A stretch of 64,000 bases of DNA from Nymphaea colorata (Eukaryota; Streptophyta; Magnoliopsida; Nymphaeales; Nymphaeaceae), in contig NC_045139.1 in the NCBI RefSeq assembly GCF_008831285.2, positions 31,903,706 to 31,967,705 on the forward strand. Reading direction: 5' to 3'. The first letter of the stretch is position 1, and the number at the start of each line of letters is the position of its first letter. Both the position numbers and the translations under genes were made by a program. The notes beneath the pieces are model-generated. The model searched no databases, was not told where the DNA came from, and was given only the letters and a program-made list of their open reading frames with translations. This document shows, piece after piece, positions 45,310 through 64,000 of this stretch.

Positions 45310-48300
45310 CCCAAATGATAGCCTACTTAAAAAGAAAGAGAGAGGGGGGGTGGGGGGAGTGTGGGGCGCACAGAGAGAGAGAGAGAGAGAGAGACCTTGT
45401 CACCGACTAGATCATCAGAAAGGTAAGACATAAAAAAGTGATCATGACAAACTGCAACAGAAGCACCAACCTTCCTTCTTCCCTTGTCCAAATCTAGCTA
45501 GAACATAATGGTATGATGCCGTGACATCTCCATCCATCCATAAATCGGAAGAACTGCCATGAAGGGAGTAAAATCAAACGTCAGCCTCGATGGTCTCATT
45601 TAAGATGAACATAAATCACATGTAGAGCCATGATCTGCGGTTCCAGGTGCATCATGACCACACACAGAACCATCATCGATGGCTTAGAGGTGGGGACATC
45701 TCCTCATGGCTCTGATGGCCCCACGTCTATTGATCGAGTGTTGATCGTGAGGTTTGGTAGGCCAAAGTCAAAAAAAAAAATTGAAAAAGAAAGCCAAGAA
45801 ACTTTATAAAAAGGCTCATGGTGTGAGATAGACCAGTAATAAAGGGCAACTTTTGCGTGCATCCGTGAGCTGCATTTGCTAATATCAGTAATTTCAAGGT
45901 GGTTCGAATGTAATTCAACTCGGCCCCCTAGATTCAGATCATTCATTGAAGGCCACATTGATTCATTAAAATCAGGTGACCTTTTTTGGTATCAGTTCAC
46001 AGGAAAATATCTCCCATGAAATTTTTTTGGTTCCATTTATATGATCTGCTATAACTGTTATTTTCATAGGATTCCAATGTTGATTGTTTGAGTTTCTACT
46101 CTACTTCGTCTTGAAACTTATTAAGCAAAAATTAGAGAACAACACAGAAGTTATGATCATTTTAAATGAAAGTAAAGCCAACTCAAAACAAATCTTGTCC
46201 ATGATGACAGAATGAAAAAGAGCTGCAATTTCACAGCTTTAATTTCCTCGGAATTCCATTTTTACTCCATAGTCCATGTCTAGTTGAACATATGAAGTAC
46301 TTCCAGCACACCTACAAACTCCCAATGTCCACCAGAATTTCAGATCATTAGCATTAGAAGAGTCGCCATCAAATTGCAGGAGGACAGTGATGAACCACTG
46401 CAAGGGAAATGCCTCTGAAACCATGGTGAAAAATAGGCGATTCAGTCTGCAACTATTAAATACATGTAGTAAAGGGACTGATACAAACTGACGCCTTTTG
46501 AGGCCCACGACATACCATCTTCTTCCTCGGGCGCATGGACCTAGCCAAAGGAAGCAGTCAGAAACCTTGATCCACCGTGTTCATTCAGATTTTTGGCCAA
46601 AAGTAAAACACCAAATTTTGACCATTAATTTTAACCATTGATGGAAGGACCAAGTAGCTGAGCTAAGTTAAGAGTCTTTCCCAAAGAGTGAACAGTAAGC
46701 AGGTTAGGTTTCAGGTGGTTCATAGTTCTTGAAGCAGCTGGGCATATTGAAAGTCACTTCTTTGTTACTCAATTTACAATGGGTGGTAGCTATATGGCTA
46801 TTCAAATGATTAAATGTGGGAATTCTTGCTAAGTTTGCAGAGGATATCTTAGAATGGTGAGCTTTCTGGGTCCAGTCTTTGAAGTTTGCTTGGACTTTAA
46901 AGCTAAACAGCGAGCGCTAAAGTTGTGCAAACCATGCATATGTTTTCAGGAATTCTGTTCTGCAATTTTGAGAAATGAAAACTGAAGTTCCTTTCAAGGA
47001 GTTATTTTGTTCATAAACAGAGATTGCAGGTTGGTTTCTGGTTAACATTTCTCTGTCGTCACAGTTTCCTGCTCTCCTAATGCATTTACTTGTCACTGTA
47101 AAAAACAGATGAAAAGTTAATTTACTGCCGTGATTGATTTGACGAGCTTTGTTGCTTGTTTCCAGACCATGCTGGTCTTGTCAGGTCGTCTAGGTCGTTG
47201 GTTACAAGGAAATGATGTCCCTTTCATTATTGTGAACATTACACCTTTTTTTTATCACAAGGTCATTTGATTGGTATTCCATGGGACAGGACTGATAGGA
47301 TGTCCTGATTTCCACACCACTGTTCTATCGACAGAACAATTCTCTTTTTTGTCCACTGTTTTTAAATCAAGAATGAAACACAACATCTATTCTGTCTGAA
47401 ATTCGATTTGTATCTTTCAGTCAATTATGTTTGTGTGTTCTGTCCGTTTTGTTTGGTATTTGATTTGCAGAAACAGACTTCACCTTTCTGAATTTCCGAA
47501 TGGGCGCTCAGCTTTTTGTCATGTCATGCTTTAAGATGCCTGGCTTTTTATCTGACTTTGCATTGAAAGCTCAGTTGAATGGAGTGAGAAGTACTTGCTT
47601 CTCAAGTTTGATGGAAGATTTTATTTTGATTCACATCAATGAGATGTTGAAAGAGTAATAAGGCAAGCAAATACTATCATATAGACCATATAGTCTTCCT
47701 TTAACACTTGCTCATCACCATCTATAGTTGTAAATTTTTTATTTCACATGATGTGTGGTGGACTTTACTTGGCATTATCTGAATCTCGCTTAAGGATAAT
47801 ATCTGTACTTTTTTTGTAATCCCAAAAGGGATTAGTTCAAGATAAACTAGTCACTTTATGAGCAATTTGTTCACTAAACAACACAATAAGCTATATAGAA
47901 AACGAGCAAAGAGAAAATCCAAATACTTAAGGAGTTTTGTTTCCTCAAGAAAGAATTATTCTAAACATGAATTGGAATGGAAAACCAAGATACTTCGTAG
48001 AAGAAATCTTTTGGAAAATCTCAAGAGAAGTCAGTTCCTTGCTGATCAACTCAAAGCTCTAGTGCCTTGAAAGAAGAGAAAGAAAAAAAAAAAGCAAACC
48101 TGTTTCTCCTACAAGATGTGTTGGAGACGATTAAGAATACTAAATTGATGTCTTGTGATGTATACTCTTGTAAGACGCCTACCCCGAGTTTTTTTATTGG
48201 AGAATTGTTTTTATTTCAATTACAGGCTTACCTCTTTTCATAATTCCAAATAAGAGCCTCGTACAATTTATATGCTAAGGTTCCCTCTATATAAGGGTAA

Positions 48301-48400
48301 ACATAGAATTTAAAAATATTTTCTTATAAAAAGGCAAAAAAACCCTTCTAGTGAAACTTATAAAAATATTTCCTCTAGTGAAAGAATGGTACATAGGTTC
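45310..48400. other. intergenic, no gene recognised
   Basis: A GA tract at about 45371-45394 lies some 100 bp upstream of the RING gene start and likely belongs to its promoter or leader. An open frame at 47858-48070 (+, 70 codons) encodes a very basic peptide rich in Lys and Arg, starting MSNLFTKQHNKLYRKRAKRK. I do not recognise it and see no promoter or splice context. A minus frame at 46239-46508 is likewise unassigned. Confidence 0.4.
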
Positions 48401-48405
48401 TCCTA

Positions 48406-48875
48406 GGGTTAGCTGTTGTTTGATAATAGTAACACACTAATGAATCTGCTCCAAAAATGAGACAGATTTATAAAACAAAATAATATAGTGCGTCATGAAT
48501 CTGTCCTATTCTTTGAAGTAAATGCATATGTCAGTAACAAGTAACATACTGCTGCCAAACGACTCCTTAAGGGTCATTTGGCACGTGTAACAAATTGACC
48601 TGCTCACAAAATTAGAACTGATTCATGGAACACCATGTTACATGGTTCGATGATGAATACACCTTAAATTTTGGGGCAAATTTAAGGGACAATAATAATC
48701 TGTTATTGGTGTCAAACAGCCTCTTAAGAGTCGTTTGATATAGTAACAACATGCACCTACTCCAAGAATTAGAGTAGGCTTGTGAAACATTTTAAAAATA
48801 TTTTATGATTCTGCTTCAATTTTTAGGGTAGATGCATGAAACAATAACATACTATTACAATGACCAAACAACTCC
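48406..48875. mobile_element. head-to-tail trimer of Tourist-like MITEs joined by TTAA
   Basis: Three diverged units of 161, 153 and 148 bp lie at 48406-48566, 48571-48723 and 48728-48875. TTAA separates units 1 and 2 (48567-48570) and units 2 and 3 (48724-48727), and follows unit 3 (48876-48879). Each unit opens with a GxGTxxxxTTTGxxA edge and closes with CAAAC(A/G)xCTC or a close variant, giving short inverted ends. Internal words (GAATCTGxxC, TTTTxGxGxAxATxCATG) also match the single element at 50897-51046. Confidence 0.65.
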
Positions 48876-48889
48876 TTAACTACCTAAGA

Positions 48890-50890
48890 TGAAATATGGG
48901 TATCACCTAATGATGACATGTGGAAATACAAGAAAACTTAAACTTTCCTACATTCATGCCCTTTTAAAGTTAAAAAATCCTGTTCTTTATTTTTTTATTA
49001 AAACTAAAAGAACGTGATTGTTGTCGTTTTTATCTTAACTAACTCTTTTATTTTAGTTAAATGAGGCAGAGGGCCCCATGATGATGGTTTTTTTTTTTGC
49101 CTCCTGTCACCAGGGCTTTTTAGAAAAAGTTAGAAAGGCAAGGTTTATATTTGGGAATATCGGTAAAATGTGGTCTTCCAAGTGAAATTTTCCCCTGTTT
49201 ATTATTCAACTTCTTTTAGCTACTGAAATATTTAAATGCCATTCATGAATATCAAGAAAAGCTTGTCCAGTACTTATTAAACTCCGGATTTTCCGTTGAG
49301 GGTTCGTCTTGTAGGTATTATAAAATGTACGCACAAGAGAAGTAAACTGAAAATTATTAATAAGTTTCACAAATTTGACCCGCTTCGGCCGATTAGAATC
49401 GAATTGGTTGGTGGCCTATTCAGGAGTGTCATATTTATCTATGTTTTGAATATTTTTTATTTTTAATCGATTTTCATATTTTTTTTCATTTATCTTTGAA
49501 AATATTTTTTTTTATTGTATTTGGCTGACAGGCCAGCTATTCAAATCGGCAGCCTCGGTGATTCATATATCTCGCTCTACGTCGGATACAGTACTGTAAA
49601 TGTCTCTAATTGCACAAAAGGTATACAATTACATTTAAAATTTAAATCATTTTTTTTATTTTTTTCTCAAAATTTTAATCAATAATCACACTACTGGATC
49701 TTCATGTTGCAAAATCCTACAATGAAATGTTTGGCTGAGTAATATCATTCTCAACCCCAGAAAATTTAAAAAGTTTAATTGGACTCAATTATTTTATATA
49801 TATATATTTTTTGCAGATGAAACTTATATAAATTGCTATTGTAAAAGCTACACTATCTGTTAGGGGTTGTTTATTTGTATCGAATTTTAACATAGATACA
49901 TGAAATAGTAACATACTATTGTTGTTACGGAACACCTCCTTAGCGATCATTCGGCTAATCCAATATTGATACACTGTTATCTCAAAAACTTTGGTAGATT
50001 CAACCCCAGGATGAGACCAAAATAAAAAAATCAAGATCTATTCGATCCCAAGACAAACTTCCCTGTTTTTTTTCTTATTATAACTACAAACAAAATCTTG
50101 AAAATTAATTCTTGTTTTATCGTAGTGCATATATTTTTTCAGGCGTTGCCAATGTTCGGTGGCAACGAGCTTTTCACTTTACCTAAATAAATAAAAAAAA
50201 CAAATAATTAAAATCGAACTACAGTTAGTGGATTGTCCGCTATATATATATAAAGTTGGACGGGCAGATGGGAAGTGGATATTATTTTTGTTAGGACGTT
50301 GTTAGATTATGTCCCAATTACATAAGTTTTAGTGTGTGTATATATATATATCTTACATATATATAATTCTTGAAGACCGACCAGAAAAGATGTAGTAGTT
50401 AACGGGTAATTTTCACCATCACATGTGCTATCTTCTAATCATCCATCCTAGCCAGAAAACACTCATCTGCAATTCAACTACCTTTCCTTCATTGTCGCAG
50501 ATGGTTCTACTTTCCGAGAAGTATTTCTCGGTGCTGGTTCTGCTTGTTTTTCACTTGGTTGATAAAGTCTCTCTTTCACTTATTGGTGAAGCTTCTCTCT
50601 TTCTCTCTCCTCCCTTTTACTTGCTCACTTACTGATAAAGCCTCTCTCTTTCTCTCTCCTCCCTTTTACTTGTGATAAGGCCTCTCTCTCTCTCTCTCTC
50701 TCTTCAGCAAAGGAGAGGCTTCTGCTTGCACTCACTTATTGGTAAAGCCTCTCTCTTTGTTTCTCTTGTGAAGATGGGTGTTTTGGACTACCTCTCCTAC
50801 CTGCCACAGCTCATAACAAATAGAAATAATTAACTTCGGTTTTTAATTAACTTGGTTGAAGGCCAAAATCGCCACCCAACCCCTTGTCCC
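48890..50890. other. intergenic, no gene recognised
   Basis: AT-rich with a partial element related to the MITEs at about 49861-49965, small TA tracts near 49796-49807 and 50339-50351, and a CT-rich stretch with repeated TCTCTCTTTCTCTCTCCTCC at 50594-50780. No gene recognised. Confidence 0.4.
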
Positions 50891-50896
50891 TCTTAA

Positions 50897-51046
50897 GGAT
50901 TGTTTGGCAATGAGAACAGTTTGTAATTGTTTTATGAATCGAGACAAAATCGTGAAGCACTTAAAAAAGTGTTTAATGAATCTGTCTTAATTTTTGAGAT
51001 GTATTCATGAAATAGTTACAAATTGTTCTTATTGTCAAACAGTTTT
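50897..51046. mobile_element. MITE with long inverted ends and TTAA duplication
   Basis: Left end GGATTGTTTGGCAATGAGAA and onward to CAGTTTGTAA; right end reverse-complemented reads CTGTTTGACAATAAGAACA then ATTTGTAA, with only a few mismatches over about 28 bp. TTAA flanks both sides (50893-50896, 51047-51050). The element is about 150 bp and non-coding. Confidence 0.78.
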
Positions 51047-51488
51047 TTAAGATACAGGGTCTGCTTTCACCACTTGTAGTTCAAACATCAGAGGTACCCA
51101 ATGACTTGGTATCTTCCTTATTTCTTTCATCAGATATTCATTTATTGATTGATTGGTAGAGGGTGGCAAATGCCTACACTAGTTAGCTTGTGACAATATC
51201 TCAACTTTTTCTATCTTCTCATGCTAGTTCGTAGGCTTAATGAAGATTTGCTTGGTTTTGCATCGGACACTGGAGTTCGAAGTGATGATTGGTGCCAAAA
51301 GAGGTGAATTAAGTCAATTGAAACCAAGAAATGTAGAGATGATTAGGGTCATTTGATCTAATATGATAAATTGAGAGAAAAAAAATCTGATTGATATTTT
51401 GTCGTCTAATATTAGTTTACATATTTGTTTATTATTTTTTTTCTCAACCATCCATTTGCTTCATATGCATGATAGATGGCTGATTATT

Positions 51489-51490
<2 letters not shown>

Positions 51491-51542
<52 letters not shown>
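51491..51542. repeat. (TA)n microsatellite
   Basis: About 52 bp of uninterrupted TA dinucleotides. Confidence 0.93.
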
Positions 51543-51546
<4 letters not shown>

Positions 51547-51599
51547 TACAAAGTTGTCTGTTGACGAAAACAAGCTCACGTGTAAGCAAATTATGAGAT

Positions 51600-52372
51600 A
51601 TTTGATCAAGTGGGGATTATATAAAAATAATAAAACTAAGAATAAGATTTAGAATATTAAAAACAATAAAAAAAATACCAATGTTTCACGTGGCTCCCTT
51701 GCGAGCGGTGGTCTGAAAAAGGGAAGGCTGTGGTGAAAAAGACGGGGAAGGCTGTGGTGTTGTGTCTTGTGCTCGAAATTCAGACATGACGTGGATACGT
51801 TTTGGATCGGGTCTGAGTCTACTACCAAAGCGGGAGGTAGACACTACTCTAAAAAGAGATTATATGGTATTTGATTTTCTTATTTTCGATACAATACTAA
51901 AGTTGGCCATCTTTCCCTCCATCTCAATATACAACTCCTCCAGGACAACAGGATGGGCTTCAACATGGTCCCTTGATTCAAGGCGAGACAAAAGAGAATG
52001 GTTCAGATTGTATCAAATTTTTCATTTCTAGAAAAAAAACAAGTCCTTAAACCATCAGCTTCATGGATCATGGTCTGATACAGAAGTGAAATTAAGTTTT
52101 GAGTGATAGGAGTCTGATCGGATTCACTCTCAACATGATGCCAATATTATATTTGCCGTATCCGCGTATCTTAGAATTGTGAAAATTATCGTGTACGTAC
52201 CTATATCCTCGCATCCGCACCTGTGTGACTTTGGTCTTCTGTCTATCCGCCTCTCTAACTTGGTAGGATGAGCGTTTCCATGGTACTAACCTAAACCTAG
52301 GCCCAGTGTGGGCTCTACATATAACTACATGCAGGTCCAACTCAATCACAATAAAAAAAATTCACAGACATG
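51600..52372. other. intergenic, no gene recognised
   Basis: No supported gene or element. A short duplicated word, GGGAAGGCTGTGGTG, occurs near 51721 and 51746. Confidence 0.4.
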
Positions 52373-52550
52373 GATATTAGCTCATACTAATCACACATTA
52401 GCCCGTTGAACTTATAAAAGATGTATGCCACCCTATAAATATTCATAGCAATAGAATTAATGATATTAGCTCATACTAATCACACATTAGCCAGTTCAAC
52501 TTATAAAAGATGTATGCAACCCTATAAATATTCATAGCAATAGAATTAAT
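52373..52550 (+). repeat. two-copy 89-bp tandem duplication
   Basis: Units 52373-52461 and 52462-52550 both begin GATATTAGCTCATACTAATC and end AGCAATAGAATTAAT. They differ at only a few bases (GCCCGTTGAAC against GCCAGTTCAAC; GCCACCC against GCAACCC). Confidence 0.92.
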
Positions 52551-53089
52551 GATATGCTCTTCTGAACTACTAGAAGGATCATTCTGTATATGTCATATCG
52601 AGACACGTGGCAACCGCCATAATACGTGTCACGGCCATTGAGCAACCCTCTGGCCTTGGCCCTACCTCCACCTCTACAATTAGAAGCGTCCCTTATTTTA
52701 CTGCTTTGGGACAAACGTTTAAAGGGAATCCGGTTAAAGGGTTCAATTCATCAAAAATTTCAATGGCCTGCCTTACTTTTTCAAAGTTTTCTTTATACAT
52801 ACCCAACCACAACCATAGGGACGTTTGCTACCTGCACGCTATGTAATTGTTGGTAAATACTAGTAAATTGCAATTGTTCTAGAAACCCCCACACGCGCTT
52901 ATTTGTCAACCAAAGCACTGATTTTGAAATTTTTGCGCACTAGTTGGGTACCTAAGTGGAAAACTTCATTCTTTCTCCTGCCTAAGCCTTTTCCGGTGAT
53001 TCTCCATTTCCTCTATAATTAAGTGACCGCCTTTTCTTTTCTTCCATACCCTTCTTCCCTCTCCCTCTCGTTCTTTGTCTCTCGTTTTC

Positions 53090-54561
53090 ATGGAAGCACT
53101 AGAAAAGGTTTCCAAACTGCTAAGGCTTAGGGGAAGGAGAAGAAAACATAAGCAATTAGAGGTGAGTGTGCACTCTCTCCCTTTTTTTTTCTCTCTCTCT
53201 CTATTTCTCGACTTTGCCTCAAAGGCATAACATAGCTGGTCACGGCTTTGCGTTGAAAGCGTAACATAGCTGGTCTGGCAGAAAATGCATGCTTTATGCA
53301 CGAGGCATGTTTGGTGTTCAATAACAAGACGTACGTGTTATGCACGAGGCGTGTTTCATGTTCAATTCTCGTGAGTACTACTTTTTTATATAAGATAAAG
53401 TAACATGAACAAATATAAATATTTGTTAGAAGATTGATGAATCTACTATTTTCCAATTTGATTGGAACTGGGGTGTATTTCCAATATTACTTTGAAGAAA
53501 CCATGAAACTGTTTGATCTTTGCTAAAGTTGGAGATTAATTATTCATTTGTTTAGCTCCTGGTGATATTTATATTATGGGATTTCTTTGACGCATGCAGT
53601 CTGATTGATCAAATTGTCTAACTTAGTTAATTAGATTTCGTAGTTCTCTGATAAGTTTTCTTCTTGCATTAAACTATGATTCTCAGAAGGTGGAAATCAA
53701 AGTGAGGATGGACTGTGACGGCTGCGAAAGAAAGGTGAAGAAGTCCATTGAAGGCATGAAAGGTAGATTTTATATATGTTCCTTTCATTTCATTTTTTTT
53801 TTCTCTTTTTATAGATTTTCCGTATCTAATCTTTTTAAAAATATATCCATGATGAATTCACCTGAATCTTCTGCTTTGATCACTTCATTTGATTTCCGGT
53901 GACCAGACGATTCTCACATAGATTTAATAACAGCCAGCGTTTTTTGTGCTGCAACATTTCAGGCAGTTAGACGTAATATATTCAAGAACGAGGATTCTTT
54001 TGTTAACTTTCTCAAAATTCAATGCGTATTTGAGACCTCCTAAAAAAGAAAGAAGAAAAATATTAGCTTCTTAGTTAGTAAGGTGTCTAATGTGACCTTT
54101 ATAATTTGATTCATCACCTATTAGTGCCCATAAGTATGTTCCTATAATATAAAAAGGGTTTAATATCTTTTAGAGGTTCAAAAATTAAGTTATTATAAAT
54201 TAGTGCTTTCAGCAAAAAATTTCTGACTCTACTTCTGGCCGATGCGGGTGCAGGTGTAACATCCATAGAAATTAACAGGAAGCCTCACAAGTTGACAGTA
54301 GAAGGGTATGTTGAGCCCAACAAAGTGGTGGAGCGCGTGAGGAAGAAGACCGGAAAGCCAGCGGAGTTGTGGCCTTATGTGCCCTACAAGCTTGTCACGC
54401 AACCGTATGCCGCCGGCACCTATGACAAGAAGGCGCCACCGGGCTATGTTCGAGACGTGGCTGCTGTCGAGACCCCGAACCCCGATGAGACTGGTTTGAT
54501 CGAAGAACAGTTCACCAGTGCTTTCAGTGATGAGAACCCTAATGCATGTACTCTCATGTGA
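53090..54561 (+). CDS. heavy-metal-associated isoprenylated plant protein (HIPP)
   Basis: Three exons, 53090-53161, 53687-53762 and 54254-54561, join in frame to give 151 residues, the usual size for single-domain HIPPs. A short basic N-terminus (KVSKLLRLRGRRRKHK) precedes one HMA domain at about 25-85, with the metal-binding MDCDGC motif (Cys34 and Cys37). The domain continues across the second intron as VTSIEINRKPHKLTVEGYV. The conserved C-terminal part has PAELWPYVPYKLV and PPGYVRD and ends in the CaaX box CTLM, predicted to be farnesylated. HIPPs bind soft metals such as Cu, Zn or Cd and sit at membranes or in the nucleus through the lipid. A TATA-like CTATAATTAA lies about 75 bp upstream of the start codon. 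Confidence 0.93.
53225..53370 (+). repeat. interleaved short repeats in HIPP intron 1
   Basis: (A/G)CATAACATAGCTGGTC-type words occur near 53224 and 53257. TTATGCACGAGGC[A/G]TGTTT with a following TGTTCAAT occurs near 53293 and 53338. They lie wholly within the first intron and look like a local duplication. Confidence 0.65.
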
Positions 54562-55557
54562 AATTTTGTATAAAAAACTCTTCCGTTCTTTCTATATATT
54601 TTTGGCATAATATTTAATTTTTTAAAGATTTTTTTAATATAGGGTGCTTCTATTGTTATGTCATTCCATCGTTGCAGGTGAATGCACACTAATCATTATC
54701 TATCTTCTACAATTCATCAAATTGCTTTGGTTTTAGTTGGTGACAATGTAATTATTAAATATGGATGTGTATTCGGTGGCACTTATGGGATTCGAATAAG
54801 AGACCAGTTGCTTAGCAGCCACTTAAGCTCAACCTAATTTTGAATATGAAAAATGAAAATCATATCTAATATTTTATGTCCATCAATTACCAAATTTAGA
54901 TGTCAATCAAATTCAATAAGGACAATCTTAGCTCAGATTTGACTCTTAATCAGATGTGTGGTTTTTCTTATAAATCCTACCATTTGAATTTAATATTAAT
55001 CCAACAACAATATTAATTTAAGATTGAGTGGGGATCTAAAAAATATAAGCGCACCGTAAACTTGCTTCGGACTTCGGAACATAGTGCTTATGGTAATCGA
55101 ATCTATAGTTACGCTCTCACTGACCTGTTAGTTTGACCAACTATACTCGTTAGCAAGGTTGTGAGACTTTTACCATATTGAGTTTAATAAGTTGCAAATC
55201 TATTCAATTTGACATACGCCATTTTCTACTACTTTTAAACAAAAGGATTTTAAGAGTCTTTTTCCATTTTTTTAAACCGTAAAAATGTTACTTATTGTTT
55301 TTATAACTTAGGTGCTGTCGATCAAAAATTCAATTTTCGGCACCTTTATTTATTTTTTATATTTTGGTTCATAAGCTTAATTAAGTGTGAATTAAACTAG
55401 ATTCATTCGAAATGAAATATGGTAGAAAAAGGCTCGTGAGACTAATGAAGTGCTAACAAAAGAGGTACGGTGAAGCGGGAAGCGAATTGGGGAAACGGAA
55501 GCGGGTTTCCTGTTCAAAGACGCCGTAGCACAAAGGCAGGGCGGGAGAAAACCCTTT
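54562..55557. other. intergenic between HIPP and the WD40 gene
   Basis: The first ~150 bp is probably HIPP 3' UTR. The remainder is AT-rich with no recognised feature until the GC-richer leader of the next gene near 55.47 kb. Confidence 0.45.
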
Positions 55558-55570
55558 ATGGCGGGATCGC

Positions 55571-55573
<3 letters not shown>

Positions 55574-55605
<32 letters not shown>
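55574..55605. repeat. (GA)n tract directly before the WD40 gene start
   Basis: About 32 bp of GA dinucleotides abutting the upstream ATG at 55606. It encodes RE repeats in one frame, but that is most likely incidental. Confidence 0.9.
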
Positions 55606-55612
<7 letters not shown>

Positions 55613-55628
55613 ACGATGGGGACGTTAG

Positions 55629-63295
<7,667 letters not shown>

Positions 63296-64000
63296 AAACT
63301 GCTAAAGCAGCTATGAGGACATTCTTTTACGCAATTCTGTCTAACTTCATTTACTAGATTCTTGAACTCGTGATAGGTTAAAGAACTGACAGAATCTGCA
63401 ACACAAAGGTGAGGTGGCTGAATGTACTCTATCAAGCGTATTAGATAGAACCTTTTTGGTTAATATATTTTGCTTTATCTAGTAATTTTGTTGGGTGTGT
63501 AAGATAGTTCCATTCGTTTCATGAAGGTCTCATTTTGTTTGCTTTATTGTGCTTGCTGTATCAACTGATCCTTTTGTATTGAAAGCCAAAAATTGGTTAA
63601 TTGTTCACCTAAAGATTTAGCAGCGAGGCTCGAAACACTGAGGGCATTAACTTTTGAAGTAATACCTTTTCGTCGTAGCCAATGTATTGTGGAACTATTT
63701 TAAAACAAATTATGGTGGTCCTCTTTCATTTAAAGGAAGAGAATATGTTTCGACGTTATGTATCTGTGACTGGGGACTATCCCTGGCTTAGCTGCCTGGA
63801 TCATTGGAAACTGTCATGGAACATAACCACTTTATGTCCAGCGAAGCCAGGCAAGTACATCGACTGTTCCAGTGAAGTAGTTTTTGCAGAAGCTGCCACC
63901 AAAGCAAAAACTTCGGTGCAATGTAAGTTTGAATGATCCAGATAGCTTTTCCCATGATCTTAAGTGCTGGCATCATCTGGATCTGCCAACAGGTGCTCTG
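63296..64000. other. 3' flank of the WD40 gene
   Basis: The first part is likely 3' UTR. An 84-codon frame at 63682-63936 shows no resemblance to a known family. No other features are supported up to the window edge. Confidence 0.4.

Noticed and set aside
46239-46508. 89-codon minus frame with WWTLGVCRCAG
   Set aside because: No known family, and neighbouring exons or splice sites that would support it were not found.
63682-63936. 84-codon frame downstream of the WD40 gene
   Set aside because: No domain resemblance and no splice context; probably chance.

Overview
The window is nuclear DNA from a flowering plant. It is AT-rich, with many TA and GA/CT microsatellites and spliced genes with canonical GT-AG introns. 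The families are plant-specific: a U-box/ARM ligase, a B2 cyclin, a DC1-tailed nucleoredoxin, a NEP1-interacting-type RING protein, an isoprenylated metallochaperone and an MSI WD40 protein. Plant transposable elements (Ty1/copia, TRIM, Tourist-like MITEs) fill much of the rest. The species cannot be read from the sequence; an early-diverging angiosperm or monocot is possible, but that is a guess.

Layout. 1-10 kb is repeat territory: a FAR1-type fragment at the left edge, an exact three-copy 101-bp tandem repeat, a decayed copia element and a diverged ~0.4-kb duplication. 10.8-13.1 kb (-) carries a PUB15-like U-box/ARM ubiquitin ligase in three exons. 13.2-22.2 kb is intergenic with dispersed repeats. 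22.4-24.9 kb (+) is a B2-type mitotic cyclin in eleven exons that can be joined without a frame break; its upstream region holds a cluster of M-phase (MSA) motif cores. 25-32.9 kb is intergenic and includes a 384-bp TRIM retrotransposon with intact 5-bp target duplications. 33.0-34.1 kb (-) is the main exon of a nucleoredoxin-like gene whose two active sites are both degenerate; its 5' end is unresolved. 36-41.5 kb is intergenic with Tourist-like MITEs. 41.6-45.3 kb (-) is a five-exon membrane RING-H2 gene. 46-53 kb is intergenic with a head-to-tail MITE trimer. 53.1-54.6 kb (+) is a three-exon HIPP gene. 55.6-63.3 kb (+) is a six-exon MSI/RbAp46-48-type WD40 histone chaperone, with an apparent one-base frameshift in a G run near its start.

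The six genes are independent transcription units; plant genes are not arranged in operons and their order implies no shared pathway. Two ubiquitin-ligase families, a cell-cycle regulator, a redox-fold protein, a metal chaperone and a chromatin assembly subunit are simply neighbours. No wholly new biological system was recognised. The points most worth checking are the MSA cluster, the MSI frameshift, the nucleoredoxin with lost CxxC motifs, the complete TRIM and the TTAA-joined MITE multimer. Exon boundaries were placed by hand from splice consensus and reading-frame continuity; no transcript data or database search was available.
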